Shown here: piece by piece, positions 1 through 7,354 of the stretch
How the letters are laid out: every line of letters begins with the position of its first letter
How positions within the stretch are numbered: the stretch's first letter is position 1
Assembly: GCA_002698425.1 (NCBI GenBank)
Contig: NZXU01000054.1
Location: 1-21,261, forward strand
Length of the DNA stretch: 21,261 bases
Source: Ahrensia sp.
GTDB lineage: Bacteria; Pseudomonadota; Alphaproteobacteria; Rhizobiales; Rhizobiaceae
Reading direction: 5' to 3'
Notes under the pieces: model-generated
Databases searched by the model: none
What the model was told of the DNA's origin: nothing
What the model saw: the letters and a program-made list of their open reading frames with translations, nothing else
Made by a program: the position numbers and the translations under genes

Positions 1-806
1 CCCATCGAACCACCAAAAGCGTCGCCGTCCGGTTGGATGCCTGTTTTCAGCGCATAAGCCAGATTGGACACAGTCCAGCCCTTTTCCTTCAGCACATCCC
101 TCCTGATCGAAGGGGACTTGCCGCCATCGGGCAGACTGTCTGATCCATGCAGGCGCAATTCCGCCTGTCGGGCACCCGCGAAGTTCCGTGGCGTGTGGCA
201 GGCACCGCAATGCGCCGGCCCTTCAACGATATATTTGCCGCGGTTCCATGCATCCGATCTCGCCGGATCAGGTTCGAATGTCTTGTTTTCCAGGAATGCG
301 GCGCGCCAAAGCTTCAGACCCTCGCGGAAGTTGAAGGGGACCGCCGTCTCCTGTGGTTTTGATGGCTCATCCACCGGCGGGACGGTCTGGAAAGCCGCCC
401 AGAGATCGGCGATGTCCTGGTCTGTCAGCCGGGAATAAAACGGGTAGGGAAATGCCGGATAGTAAGGCTTGCCTTCCCGGGAAACGCCCTGCCGGACCGC
501 CTTGGCGAAGTCTTCAACCGACCACGCACCTATCCCGTAGGTCGTGTCTGTCGTGAGGTTGGGCGAGTGGAAGGTGCCGAACTGGGTCGGCAATGCCAGG
601 CCGCCAGCAAGCGGAGCGCCGCCGTTCTCGGCATCTGTGTGGCAGGCTATGCACCCGGCCATGCGCGCCAGATAGGCACCACGGTTCGCGTCACCCAGTT
701 CTGCGTTCAAGGTGACGGTTTTTCCGATAGGCCACCAATATAGGCCGGCAACCGCCACGCCGGCCAATGCCAGCGCAGCAGCTCCCAGGAGGAGCAACGT
801 TTTCAT
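1..806 (-). CDS. Diheme c-type cytochrome (partial, runs off left edge)
   Basis: Open frame on the minus strand starting at 806 and still open at base 1, so at least 268 codons with the C-terminus missing. The N-terminus is a signal peptide or anchor of about 22 residues (MKTLLLLGAAALALAGVAVA). Two heme-binding CXXCH motifs are visible, CIACH at residues 52-56 and CGACH about 140 residues later. Each is followed by the usual Gly/Pro-rich stretch, with PFPYFYSRLTD-like text between them (here PAFPYPFYSRLTD). This is the layout of membrane-attached di- or triheme cytochrome subunits of periplasmic dehydrogenases, and of related stand-alone electron carriers. A third heme could lie beyond the edge. 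It begins 3 bases after the c556-like gene and is the last visible gene of a minus-strand cytochrome operon. The partner dehydrogenase cannot be named from this window. Confidence 0.9.
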   Translation of the reverse strand, partial: MKTLLLLGAAALALAGVAVAGLYWWPIGKTVTLNAELGDANRGAYLARMAGCIACHTDAENGGAPLAGGLALPTQFGTFHSPNLTTDTTYGIGAWSVEDFAKAVRQGVSREGKPYYPAFPYPFYSRLTDQDIADLWAAFQTVPPVDEPSKPQETAVPFNFREGLKLWRAAFLENKTFEPDPARSDAWNRGKYIVEGPAHCGACHTPRNFAGARQAELRLHGSDSLPDGGKSPSIRRDVLKEKGWTVSNLAYALKTGIQPDGDAFGGSM

Positions 807-809
807 GTG

Positions 810-1409
810 TTACTTCTTCTCCAGCCGGAATTTGGTATGGCAGGAAGAACACGTCTGGGCCACCATGTTGAAGACGCTGTCGGCGGGCATGGTTGCCAAT
901 TGCTCGGCGGTCATCATCGGTTGTGTCGAGCCCATCATGCCCGATCCGCCACCCATCATTCCGTTTTGGCTGCCCATCATCATGGAGTTGTTGTTGTCCA
1001 TCATCGAGCCTTGCGCGTCGCCCGACATGGCAAGGCCGTTGTCAGCGGCGCTTTCCAGCCCGGTTGCATAGGTTTCCAGCTGACTGGCCAGTGCTTCAAA
1101 GGCCTCCCAGTCAGTCCAGATTTCTGCCCGGGCTTCGGAAGGTGCCTCGGTCGTTCCTTCCGGAAACAGCGAGGTCATGGCTTTGCCGGCGTGGGATTTG
1201 ATGATCAGCGCCCCCGCCTGCACCGACGCTGCATCGTAATCGACCTCGCCGCGCATCATCGCCGAAAGGGATTTGACGACCTTGCTCATGTCCATCATGG
1301 CATCCATGCGCTGCTTGTATATTCCGGTGGCGCCGCCATGGGCATATGCCGCGACGCCACCTGCAAGGATGATGAATGCTGCCGCGGCAGCTGCAATTCT
1401 TGTTCTCAC
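810..1409 (-). CDS. Cytochrome c556-like (class II) protein with Met-rich insert
   Basis: 199 residues from a GTG start, chosen because an AGGAGAG ribosome binding site lies 7 bases upstream. There is a signal peptide (about residues 1-23), then a helical region. The single heme motif CSSCH lies near the C-terminus (residues 187-191), followed by TKFR, which is diagnostic of class II cytochromes (c-prime/c556). M35 in the first helix (KQRMDAM) is a candidate sixth heme ligand. Between the third and fourth helices there is an extra, low-complexity segment (residues 128-166) with 12 Met in 39 positions, mostly as MM pairs spaced by Gly, Ser and Asn. Ordinary family members are about 150 residues and lack this. 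Met pairs in periplasmic proteins commonly bind Cu(I), so a metal-binding role is possible, but that is inference. It sits 3 bases before the diheme cytochrome gene. Confidence 0.88.
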   Translation of the reverse strand: MRTRIAAAAAAFIILAGGVAAYAHGGATGIYKQRMDAMMDMSKVVKSLSAMMRGEVDYDAASVQAGALIIKSHAGKAMTSLFPEGTTEAPSEARAEIWTDWEAFEALASQLETYATGLESAADNGLAMSGDAQGSMMDNNNSMMMGSQNGMMGGGSGMMGSTQPMMTAEQLATMPADSVFNMVAQTCSSCHTKFRLEKK

Positions 1410-1460
1410 GATTTCTCTCCTGAATGATCTCTTCGATGGCCAGGAATGCTGGCTGTTTCG

Positions 1461-1823
1461 TCAGAAGAGGATCCGCGGAGGTGGCGGGTCGAAACCGGAC
1501 GTGACGCCCGCATAGTTCATGGCACCTGCCGGTCCATGCAGTTCCGTGCGACAGCGGCTTTTGATTTCGATGGATTCGACCGGCAGAAGGATAGGCGCAC
1601 CACAATGCATTGCGCGCGTCCCGTCCGACTGGTTTTGCGAAGTCCGCTCCGTGTGATCATGTGAGCCGTCGGCGAGAACGGCCTGGATCGGCCCGGCGTG
1701 TTCATGCGGCATCATATCAAAATGCGTGAACCTGCCGCCGGCAAGGACAAGCATGAAGACGGCCAGTACAGTGACCGGCCACTTCATCCACACAATCTTG
1801 CCCTCGATGTCATATCCCCTCAT
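1461..1823 (-). CDS. Small envelope protein with His/Met and single HC motif
   Basis: No named family is recognised. The 120-residue frame begins at an ATG that shares one base with the stop of the cytochrome gene at 1823-2272 (TGATG), which suggests translational coupling. An internal ATG at residue 13 (MKWPVTVLAVFMLVLAGG) gives a cleaner signal peptide and may be the true start (1461-1787). After the hydrophobic segment there is an HFDMMPHEH stretch (residues 34-42) and another HDH (55-57). These are followed by the HCGAPIL motif (Cys74), a second Cys at 91, and a C-terminus of FDPPPPRILF. The His/Met content suggests periplasmic metal contact, without proof. The layout resembles the protein at 16426-16785 (HC followed by PAIL, and a Pro-rich FxPP end), so the two may be distant paralogues. 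Confidence 0.65.
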   Translation of the reverse strand: MRGYDIEGKIVWMKWPVTVLAVFMLVLAGGRFTHFDMMPHEHAGPIQAVLADGSHDHTERTSQNQSDGTRAMHCGAPILLPVESIEIKSRCRTELHGPAGAMNYAGVTSGFDPPPPRILF

Positions 1824-2272
1824 CAGAATATTCCGTTCGCCTTTTGCAAGGCTCGGACGTAGGCGATAATCTTGTCAACGTCTTGTTCGCTGACACCCGG
1901 TACCGGCGGCATGTTCCCAAAACGCCAGTGATGGGCGCGCACTCCGTTTTTTGCCGCAAGCTGAAAAGCTGCATCGCCATGGTGGTTGGGCTCATAGATC
2001 CTGTGAACGAGGGGCGGAGCCGTACCATCCTGCCCGGCCGCATTAACACCGTGGCAAGTGGCACAATTCGCTTCAAACGCTATTCGTCCCGCTTCCGCTT
2101 TGGGCGAAAGCCCGGGAACTGCAACCGTGGCAAGAGCCGCACCAGCCTCCCCGGGTGTCACCTGTACCGAATGAGGATTCTGCTCCCGAGGAGAGCCTGT
2201 CCAAACATTTTCATAGACAACTACAAATATTCCGAGGCTAAAAACCCCAACAACGATGTATTTTGGGTTCAT
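1823..2272 (-). CDS. Monoheme class I cytochrome c
   Basis: 149 residues. The N-terminal hydrophobic segment (residues 4-20) without an obvious cleavage site suggests a membrane-anchored cytochrome facing the periplasm. The heme motif is CATCH at residues 70-74, preceded by GRIAFEAN. The likely sixth ligand is Met121 in GNMPPVPG, and the C-terminal helix DVDKIIAYVRALQ is typical of class I cytochromes c. It is the first gene of the minus-strand cytochrome group, with an AGAAGGGAA ribosome binding site just before the ATG. It overlaps the next gene by one base. It probably shuttles electrons between an inner-membrane complex and a periplasmic enzyme, but the partner is not visible. Its maturation requires the Ccm system, part of which is encoded at 6200-10391. 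Confidence 0.92.
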   Translation of the reverse strand: MNPKYIVVGVFSLGIFVVVYENVWTGSPREQNPHSVQVTPGEAGAALATVAVPGLSPKAEAGRIAFEANCATCHGVNAAGQDGTAPPLVHRIYEPNHHGDAAFQLAAKNGVRAHHWRFGNMPPVPGVSEQDVDKIIAYVRALQKANGIF

Positions 2273-2322
2273 AATTCCCTTCTGTCGAAAGACTTATTTT
2301 AAATCGGCAATCTGTAGACTTG

Positions 2323-2339
2323 GCATTGCTTATCAATGC
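2323..2339. promoter_or_regulatory. Perfect 6-bp inverted repeat upstream of the cytochrome operon
   Basis: GCATTG at 2323-2328 and CAATGC at 2334-2339 form a perfect inverted repeat with a 5-base spacer, 51 bases before the ATG of the first cytochrome gene. The position suits an operator or regulator half-site pair. No matching regulator is identified. A second, smaller dyad (AGCGC, 3 bases, GCGCT at 2355-2367) lies nearer the end of the scsC-like gene and could be part of its terminator. Confidence 0.35.
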
Positions 2340-2404
2340 AACAACTCGGAGTTCAGCGCTCTGCGCTTCTGATGTGCTCCGTCAGAAATTGCGAACGAGA
2401 TTGA

Positions 2405-3142
2405 TCATTTCTTATCGTCTCTCGCTCGTGCATTATCTACAAGGCCTGCCAGTTTCTCCTTCTCCACGAACCCGGCCACTAGCTCATCACCAATAACAAA
2501 CGACGGCGTACCATTGAAACCGAGCTGCTGGGTAAGACGCATTGAAGTAGAAATGTGCTGCTCGATCGACGGGTCGTTCATGTCATTACTCAATTGCTCC
2601 AGATCGAGGCCGACCTGCTTCGCCACCCGGAGGACAGATGCTTCTTCGGCGCGCTCCTGGAGTGCCATCAATGCCCAGTGGAACTCCGCATACTTGCCCT
2701 GCTCCCGAGCAGCAAGCGCCGCTCGAGCCGCAAATACCGACCCCTCACCCAGTATCGGCCACTCCCGATAAACGAGCCGTATATTTGCGTCTTCTTTCAG
2801 GAGAGCTTGAATTTCGGGCTTCACACGCCGGCAATAGGGACAATTGTAGTCAAAGAACTCTACAATTGTTACATCACCATTCGGGTTTCCAAGTACAGGT
2901 GCATTTGAATCCCGCTCCAACATATCGCGTTGACTTGTAAGCACTTCCGTCTGGGCAACGGCCTGCGCCTCCGCTTCACGCTTTCTCAAAATTTCCACCG
3001 CTTCCATCACGATTTCCGGTTTTTCCCGGATCGCTTCAAGGACAAGCGCTTTTACGCGCGCTTCATCCAAATCATCCGCAGCGGCACCGAACGGAAACGC
3101 AGTCAGCACCACTGCTGCAAACGACCAAGACTTGAAATTCAT
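2405..3142 (-). CDS. ScsC-like DsbA-family thiol:disulfide protein
   Basis: 245 residues from the ATG at 3142, chosen because GAGG lies just upstream and a signal peptide follows (MNFKSWSFAAVVLTAFPFGAAA). The frame stays open further upstream but without protein-like content. After the signal comes an Ala/Glu-rich helical stretch (residues 24-75, EARVKALVLEAIREKPEIV), like the N-terminal oligomerisation stalk of ScsC and Com1-type proteins. Next is a DsbA-like thioredoxin fold with active site CPYC (Cys101, Cys104, in FFDYNCPYCRR) and the cis-Pro loop GTPSFVIG. In the Scs system ScsC is a periplasmic disulfide isomerase kept reduced by ScsB and protective against copper. The ScsB-like gene lies at 3895-6009 on the other strand, which supports that pairing. 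It is transcribed divergently from the DUF2933 gene. Confidence 0.9.
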   Translation of the reverse strand: MNFKSWSFAAVVLTAFPFGAAADDLDEARVKALVLEAIREKPEIVMEAVEILRKREAEAQAVAQTEVLTSQRDMLERDSNAPVLGNPNGDVTIVEFFDYNCPYCRRVKPEIQALLKEDANIRLVYREWPILGEGSVFAARAALAAREQGKYAEFHWALMALQERAEEASVLRVAKQVGLDLEQLSNDMNDPSIEQHISTSMRLTQQLGFNGTPSFVIGDELVAGFVEKEKLAGLVDNARARDDKK

Positions 3143-3266
3143 GCGCAACCTCAAAACCCGACAAAAAGGCCCCCGCCTTTCAATCGACAATTCTCTGGAA
3201 ATCAATTCCATCAGAATATCATTCTGAAAATGCCCGAACCGGTTTTTTTTGTAACCAAATGTATCC

Positions 3267-3297
3267 TTGACCTTTCCCTGCGGAAGGGCTGCAAATA
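3267..3297 (+). promoter_or_regulatory. Candidate MerR/CueR-type promoter-operator
   Basis: A -35 element TTGACC (3267-3272) is separated by an unusually long 19-base spacer from a weak -10 (CAAATA, 3292-3297). Within the spacer lies an imperfect dyad, CCTTTCC at 3271-3277 and GGAAGGG at 3282-3288, with one mismatched pair. Long spacers with an internal CCTTCC/GGAAGG dyad are the hallmark of promoters controlled by MerR-family metal regulators such as CueR and HmrR. The half-sites here are about 2 bp closer than in the classic copA promoter, so the match is not exact. It would drive the DUF2933 gene starting at 3329. No MerR-family gene is in the window. Confidence 0.5.
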
Positions 3298-3328
3298 CGG
3301 AAAATCGCTTAGGAAAAAAGAAAATCCG

Positions 3329-3619
3329 ATGCCTACCAAATCCCAAGTTAGAATGAATACCCAGTCGAACCTGATGCGCTTTGGGATGATGGCCTGTTGT
3401 GTCGTCATGCTGTTGCCCATAGCCGGGTTTTTCGTGGCTGGCGGCAGCTTGGCCGGTCTTTGGACTAAAGCAGGATTGTTCGCGCCGCTTCTGCTTTGCG
3501 TAGGCGCTCATCTCGTCATGCACAAACTGATGGGTAGATCATGCCATGCGGCAAAGAGTGAAAAGGAACTTCAGGCGGTACCAGTCCTTACGGATCAGCG
3601 AGCAGAAAATAGACAGTAA
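3329..3619 (+). CDS. DUF2933-like small membrane protein
   Basis: 96 residues from the ATG at 3329, chosen for an AGGA ribosome binding site at 3311-3314 and its place just after the MerR-like promoter. A second ATG at residue 9 is possible. Two hydrophobic segments are seen, about residues 17-40 and 48-66. The end of the second reads LLLCVGAHLVMHKLMGRSCH, giving His61, Met64, His65, Met68, Cys72 and His73 as possible metal ligands. The LLLC-x3-H-x2-MH pattern fits the DUF2933 family, small proteins often found in copper and other heavy-metal gene clusters; no biochemical role is established. It is divergent from the scsC-like gene. The assignment rests on pattern recognition only. Confidence 0.75.
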   Translation: MPTKSQVRMNTQSNLMRFGMMACCVVMLLPIAGFFVAGGSLAGLWTKAGLFAPLLLCVGAHLVMHKLMGRSCHAAKSEKELQAVPVLTDQRAENRQ

Positions 3620-3894
3620 TTAGGTTCCGTGTAGATCTTCGCCCCGGCTTTCCGAAACCTGCGAAGCAGGCCTCGACAGCAACGTACCCCGTCTCAAGGC
3701 ATCATCTACCCGACTGCGTGCGGGATTGATCCTGTGGCATAGTTCGTGACCGCTCCTTGTGGCCACCGACGATATGTACCAAAAGGTGAGCAGGCAGCAT
3801 TGTGATAGCTGAAAGAAATCCGAACACTCGGCAGCTTGGCGCGGTCAAGCGATACATTGTGGTCGCCGTTCTGAACACGTCGTATTGAGCAAAG
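3620..3894. other. Intergenic region before the scsB-like gene
   Basis: No gene is supported here. A short perfect hairpin, CCTGC (3658-3662), 3-base loop, GCAGG (3666-3670), lies 39 bases after the DUF2933 stop. It could end that transcript, although no T-run follows. No convincing -35/-10 pair is seen ahead of the scsB-like start. The ribosome binding site at 3888-3894 is weak (GAGCAAAG). Confidence 0.4.
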
Positions 3895-6009
3895 ATGTCG
3901 AAGCTTACGGGAACCTTGATTGGCGCACTCGGGCTGGTGCTGCTTTCAACTTATCTGGCAGTTGCGAAATCATCGATCCCGTTCACTTCTCCTGCCGTGA
4001 CAGCAAAACTTGTCACTGCCCAGAATGGTGTGCCACCGGGCGCGGAATCCCTGTCAGCAGGCCTCGACCTGGATCTTGGTGAAGGATGGAAAACATATTG
4101 GCGGTCACCAGGCGAGGTCGGCATCCCGCCACGGGTCGATTGGTCAAGATCGCGAAATGTTGAACGGGTGGATTTCCTCTGGCCCGCGCCTGCACGCTTC
4201 GCTGCCTTTGGCATAGAAAACTTCGGCTACAAAGACGAGGTCTTGTTTCCGCTTCGCATTATTCTGAAGCGCGCCGGTGAGCCGGTCCATCTTTCGGCAA
4301 CAGTGAACCTGCTGACCTGTTCCGAGGTCTGCGTACCCCAAAACTTCGATTTGGAGTTATCTTTAAGCCAAGGGTCATCGATCGACCAGATATCGGCTGA
4401 CAGAATTGGCGCCTATCTCAAACGAATTCCGGACGAAGAGGAAAAGGCGGGCATTACCTCTTCCGAAGCACACCTCGACGAGAAGCGCACAAAGCTGACC
4501 GTCGAACTGGAAAGCGACATCCCCTTCAAGACACCGGACATCTTTCCTGAACTGGGCGACGGAAGTGCGTTAGGAAAACCTGATATTCGCCTTAGCGGGA
4601 ATCGCCGCCTCCTGTGGGCATCTTTTCCCGTGTTGGCCATCTACAAAAACGGTTTGATACCCCCTCGGATCACCGTGACCGACGGATCCGCTCGGTCACT
4701 GACCGTGGTCCCGAATTTGATAAAGTCCGCCCCTCCCCCTCCAACTTCGATCGAAGAACAGGCTCCCGCACTGGGTGAACTTCTTTGGATCGCGTCGATC
4801 GCGTTTATCGGCGGACTTATCCTCAACGTCATGCCCTGTGTTCTTCCGGTCTTGTCGGTAAAACTATACTCGGCAACGAAACAGCAAGGACGGACGGCAT
4901 GGGCGACGCGCGCCGGTTTCCTCGTGGCAGCCGCAGGGACAATGACATTCATGTGGGCGCTTGCCTCGGCCCTATTCGGTCTTCGGTGGATCGGCGTGAC
5001 CATCGGCTGGGGATTGCAATTCCAGAATCCCGCTTTTCTCACCCTTATGTTCGTGATCCTTGTCGTGTTCGCAACAAACCTTTTTGGTTTTTTTGAGATT
5101 ACTCTGCCTACCGCCATCCAGAATCGCCTGTCGAGGTCTGGGGGCAACAATGGCTACTTATCCGACTTCTTTACCGGATTGTTTGGGGCGGTCCTGGCGA
5201 CCCCGTGCTCTGCACCTTTCCTGGGCACCGCGGTCGCATTTGCACTCGCCGGGCGCGGAATCGATATTTTTATAGTATTTACAAGCCTTGGACTTGGTCT
5301 CGCACTCCCCTATCTCGCTATCGCCTCTGCGCCCCGACTGGTGAATGTTCTCCCAAAGCCGGGGGTATGGATGACGACGCTACGGTTTGTCTTGGGCGCT
5401 TTGTTGCTCGCTACCACGGCTTGGCTGCTGACGGTTTTAATCGGAGTAGCCGGTAAGTATGCAGCTTTTACTGTCCTGATGTCGACGACAGCTCTAGTAA
5501 CTGTACTGGTTTGGCGGCGGCTTGGGGCAGCCCTGCGCTGGAGCAGTATCACCATCTTCGCGATCCTCCCCCTGTTCGCCGCAGAGGTTCTCACGGAGGA
5601 TGAGGTAACTTCAGCAAGCAATGGAGAGAGCTTGAGCTGGGTTTCTTTTGACCGTGCGCAAATCCCGCGCCTTGTGTCGCGAGGTCAGACCGTATTCGTC
5701 GATGTAACTGCCGATTGGTGCCTGACCTGCAAGGCGAACAAAGCTCTGGTCCTGGATCGCGATCCTGTTGCATCGCGGTTGGACACGGAGGGCGTGACGC
5801 TCATGCGTGCGGATTGGACCAAACCTGACGAGCGCATTTCGAAATTTCTTGAGAGCTACGGCCGCTATGGCATTCCGTTCAATGCGGTCTTTGGCCCCGG
5901 CGCCCCGGACGGCATCGTGCTATCAGAGATTTTATCAAGCGCCAAGGTTATCGAGTCCCTGGATATGGCAACAAAAAAAGCTGATGATACTATGGCCGGA
6001 AGACGGTAG
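3895..6009 (+). CDS. ScsB/DsbD-like transmembrane thiol:disulfide reductase
   Basis: 704 residues with the full three-part layout of ScsB/DsbD proteins. There is a signal peptide (about 1-24), then a periplasmic N-terminal region (25-290) carrying TCSEVCVP with Cys142 and Cys146. The membrane domain follows, of about eight helices (295-565), with NVMPCVLPVLSVK (Cys315) and LATPCSAPFLG (Cys438) as the electron-relay cysteines. Last is a C-terminal thioredoxin domain with ADWCLTCK (Cys609, Cys612). Such proteins carry electrons from cytoplasmic thioredoxin across the inner membrane to periplasmic partners. The long N-terminal domain and the nearby ScsC-like gene favour ScsB over a plain DsbD, but CcmG is another possible client because ccmFGHI follow convergently. 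All six cysteines are kept, so the protein should be active. Confidence 0.92.
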   Translation: MSKLTGTLIGALGLVLLSTYLAVAKSSIPFTSPAVTAKLVTAQNGVPPGAESLSAGLDLDLGEGWKTYWRSPGEVGIPPRVDWSRSRNVERVDFLWPAPARFAAFGIENFGYKDEVLFPLRIILKRAGEPVHLSATVNLLTCSEVCVPQNFDLELSLSQGSSIDQISADRIGAYLKRIPDEEEKAGITSSEAHLDEKRTKLTVELESDIPFKTPDIFPELGDGSALGKPDIRLSGNRRLLWASFPVLAIYKNGLIPPRITVTDGSARSLTVVPNLIKSAPPPPTSIEEQAPALGELLWIASIAFIGGLILNVMPCVLPVLSVKLYSATKQQGRTAWATRAGFLVAAAGTMTFMWALASALFGLRWIGVTIGWGLQFQNPAFLTLMFVILVVFATNLFGFFEITLPTAIQNRLSRSGGNNGYLSDFFTGLFGAVLATPCSAPFLGTAVAFALAGRGIDIFIVFTSLGLGLALPYLAIASAPRLVNVLPKPGVWMTTLRFVLGALLLATTAWLLTVLIGVAGKYAAFTVLMSTTALVTVLVWRRLGAALRWSSITIFAILPLFAAEVLTEDEVTSASNGESLSWVSFDRAQIPRLVSRGQTVFVDVTADWCLTCKANKALVLDRDPVASRLDTEGVTLMRADWTKPDERISKFLESYGRYGIPFNAVFGPGAPDGIVLSEILSSAKVIESLDMATKKADDTMAGRR

Positions 6010-6149
6010 CTCTTCGAGTTTTGTCTTTACATTTGTCCGGGGTTTCCGGCGATTGATGAGCTCGCGCATCCGTAAAGGCCAACCGACAGGGCAATTAAGT
6101 TTGCCACAGCGAAACCCGCGGTTTTCTTCTATCAGGACGAGAAAATAAG

Positions 6150-6175
6150 ACCCGGTTATCGGAGTTGTACCGGGT
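6150..6175. terminator. Hairpin between convergent scsB-like and ccmI genes
   Basis: ACCCGGT at 6150-6156 and ACCGGGT at 6169-6175 form a perfect 7-bp stem with a 12-base loop, placed between the two converging genes. It could act as a terminator in both directions. No T-rich tract follows, so termination would be weak or factor-dependent. Confidence 0.45.
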
Positions 6176-6199
6176 GCCCCTGCAATTCGCCGTGCCGAT

Positions 6200-7354
6200 C
6201 TAATTCCCGAGTTTTTTCAAGCCATTCTCAATCTGAACGCGCCGCGAGTCGTTTTCGGGCACGTCGCCCAGAAGTGCCCGTGCTTTCACATAGGCAGCAA
6301 TTGCCTTATTACGCTCTCCGATGACGCTGTAAGCATTGGCAAGGCGAAGCCATCCGTCAAGATCTTCCGGCTGGCTCTCGAGCCTCGAAGCTAAGCGCTC
6401 CACCATTGAACGGATGAACGCCGCCCGATCTTCGCCGCTCATTGCCTGGGCGGCTGCAATATCCGCCGCTGTCGGACCACCTCTCCCCCCTGAAGCGTAG
6501 TCGGACATTCGCACCTCCGGCTTTCCGATACTTTCGCTGATGCGATTAGCTTCGCCCACGAATGCTTCCATCCACGGCGCAAAATCATCGGCGGTCTCCA
6601 ACCGCCCGATCAGCAGATCATATGCCGCACTGGCATCACCGATCTGCTGCAGCGAAACAGCTTTGTAGAAGATGGCAGCGGGATTTCTCGCATCGAGTTC
6701 GATAGCCTTTTCTATCGCGATTTGCGCATTCGGCGTCACTATTCCGGCTTCCGCATTGATCAAAGCTTCGGCGAGCAACGACCATATAGCCGAGTTTGCG
6801 TCATCGCGCTGTACAACTACCTCAAACGCGTTGGCCGCATCTGCAAACAGTCTCAATCGCATGTAAGACTGCCCCAGAAGCATCCACCCATCGGTAGCTC
6901 CACCATTCGGGTCCGCCAGCAAACGTCCCCTCAATGTTTCGGTAAGTTCGGCAATTCGCTGTTCCTCTGCGCGTTGGAAGCGGCGTTCCGCGTAAGTTTG
7001 ACTGGCGAGACCGGGTGAGCCGTTGACTGCATAGAAACCGAATGCGAAGGCGGGCGCTATAAAAGCTAAGGCGATAATAGCCAGGCGGCCCTCGCCGGCC
7101 CTCATGGCCGCTGGTTCGGCTATTCGTCTCGACCGGGCCAGAATACGCCTTTTTATTTCCAACTGCGCAGCCGAAGCCTCCTCCGAGGCAATCAGGCCCC
7201 GATCTAGATCTCTTTGCACTTCGTCGAGCTGATCCACCAGGATCAACGGCACAGAATCGTCATCCGTCAAAACGGGAGAGTTGCGCATTGCAAGCGGCAA
7301 GAGTACCAGCCCTGCCGCCAAAAGCGCCAGAGCGCCAAAACCAATCCAGATCAT
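6200..7354 (-). CDS. ccmI: Cytochrome c maturation protein CcmI
   Basis: 384 residues. Two transmembrane helices (about 1-23 and 91-110) flank a cytoplasmic loop carrying DQLDEVQRDLDRGLIASEEA, the conserved N-terminal CcmI signature. The rest (about 120-384) is a periplasmic helical region with TPR-like repeats (GWMLLGQSYMRLRLFADAANAFE; GWLRLANAYSVIGERNKAIAAY). In Ccm system I, CcmI holds the C-terminus of apocytochrome c and passes it to CcmF/CcmH for heme attachment. Its ATG overlaps the ccmH stop by 4 bases, and it is the last gene of the operon that starts at 12898. It faces the scsB-like gene across a short convergent gap. The length is normal for the alphaproteobacterial family. Confidence 0.93.
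   Translation of the reverse strand: MIWIGFGALALLAAGLVLLPLAMRNSPVLTDDDSVPLILVDQLDEVQRDLDRGLIASEEASAAQLEIKRRILARSRRIAEPAAMRAGEGRLAIIALAFIAPAFAFGFYAVNGSPGLASQTYAERRFQRAEEQRIAELTETLRGRLLADPNGGATDGWMLLGQSYMRLRLFADAANAFEVVVQRDDANSAIWSLLAEALINAEAGIVTPNAQIAIEKAIELDARNPAAIFYKAVSLQQIGDASAAYDLLIGRLETADDFAPWMEAFVGEANRISESIGKPEVRMSDYASGGRGGPTAADIAAAQAMSGEDRAAFIRSMVERLASRLESQPEDLDGWLRLANAYSVIGERNKAIAAYVKARALLGDVPENDSRRVQIENGLKKLGN

Noticed and set aside
2930..3328. Upstream extension of the DUF2933 ORF to 2930
   Set aside because: It would run through the divergent scsC-like gene and the promoter; the ribosome binding site and motif content fix the start at 3329.
3143..3523. Upstream extension of the scsC-like ORF to 3523
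   Set aside because: The added residues have no signal-peptide or domain character and overlap the DUF2933 gene; the ATG at 3142 has a ribosome binding site and a signal peptide.
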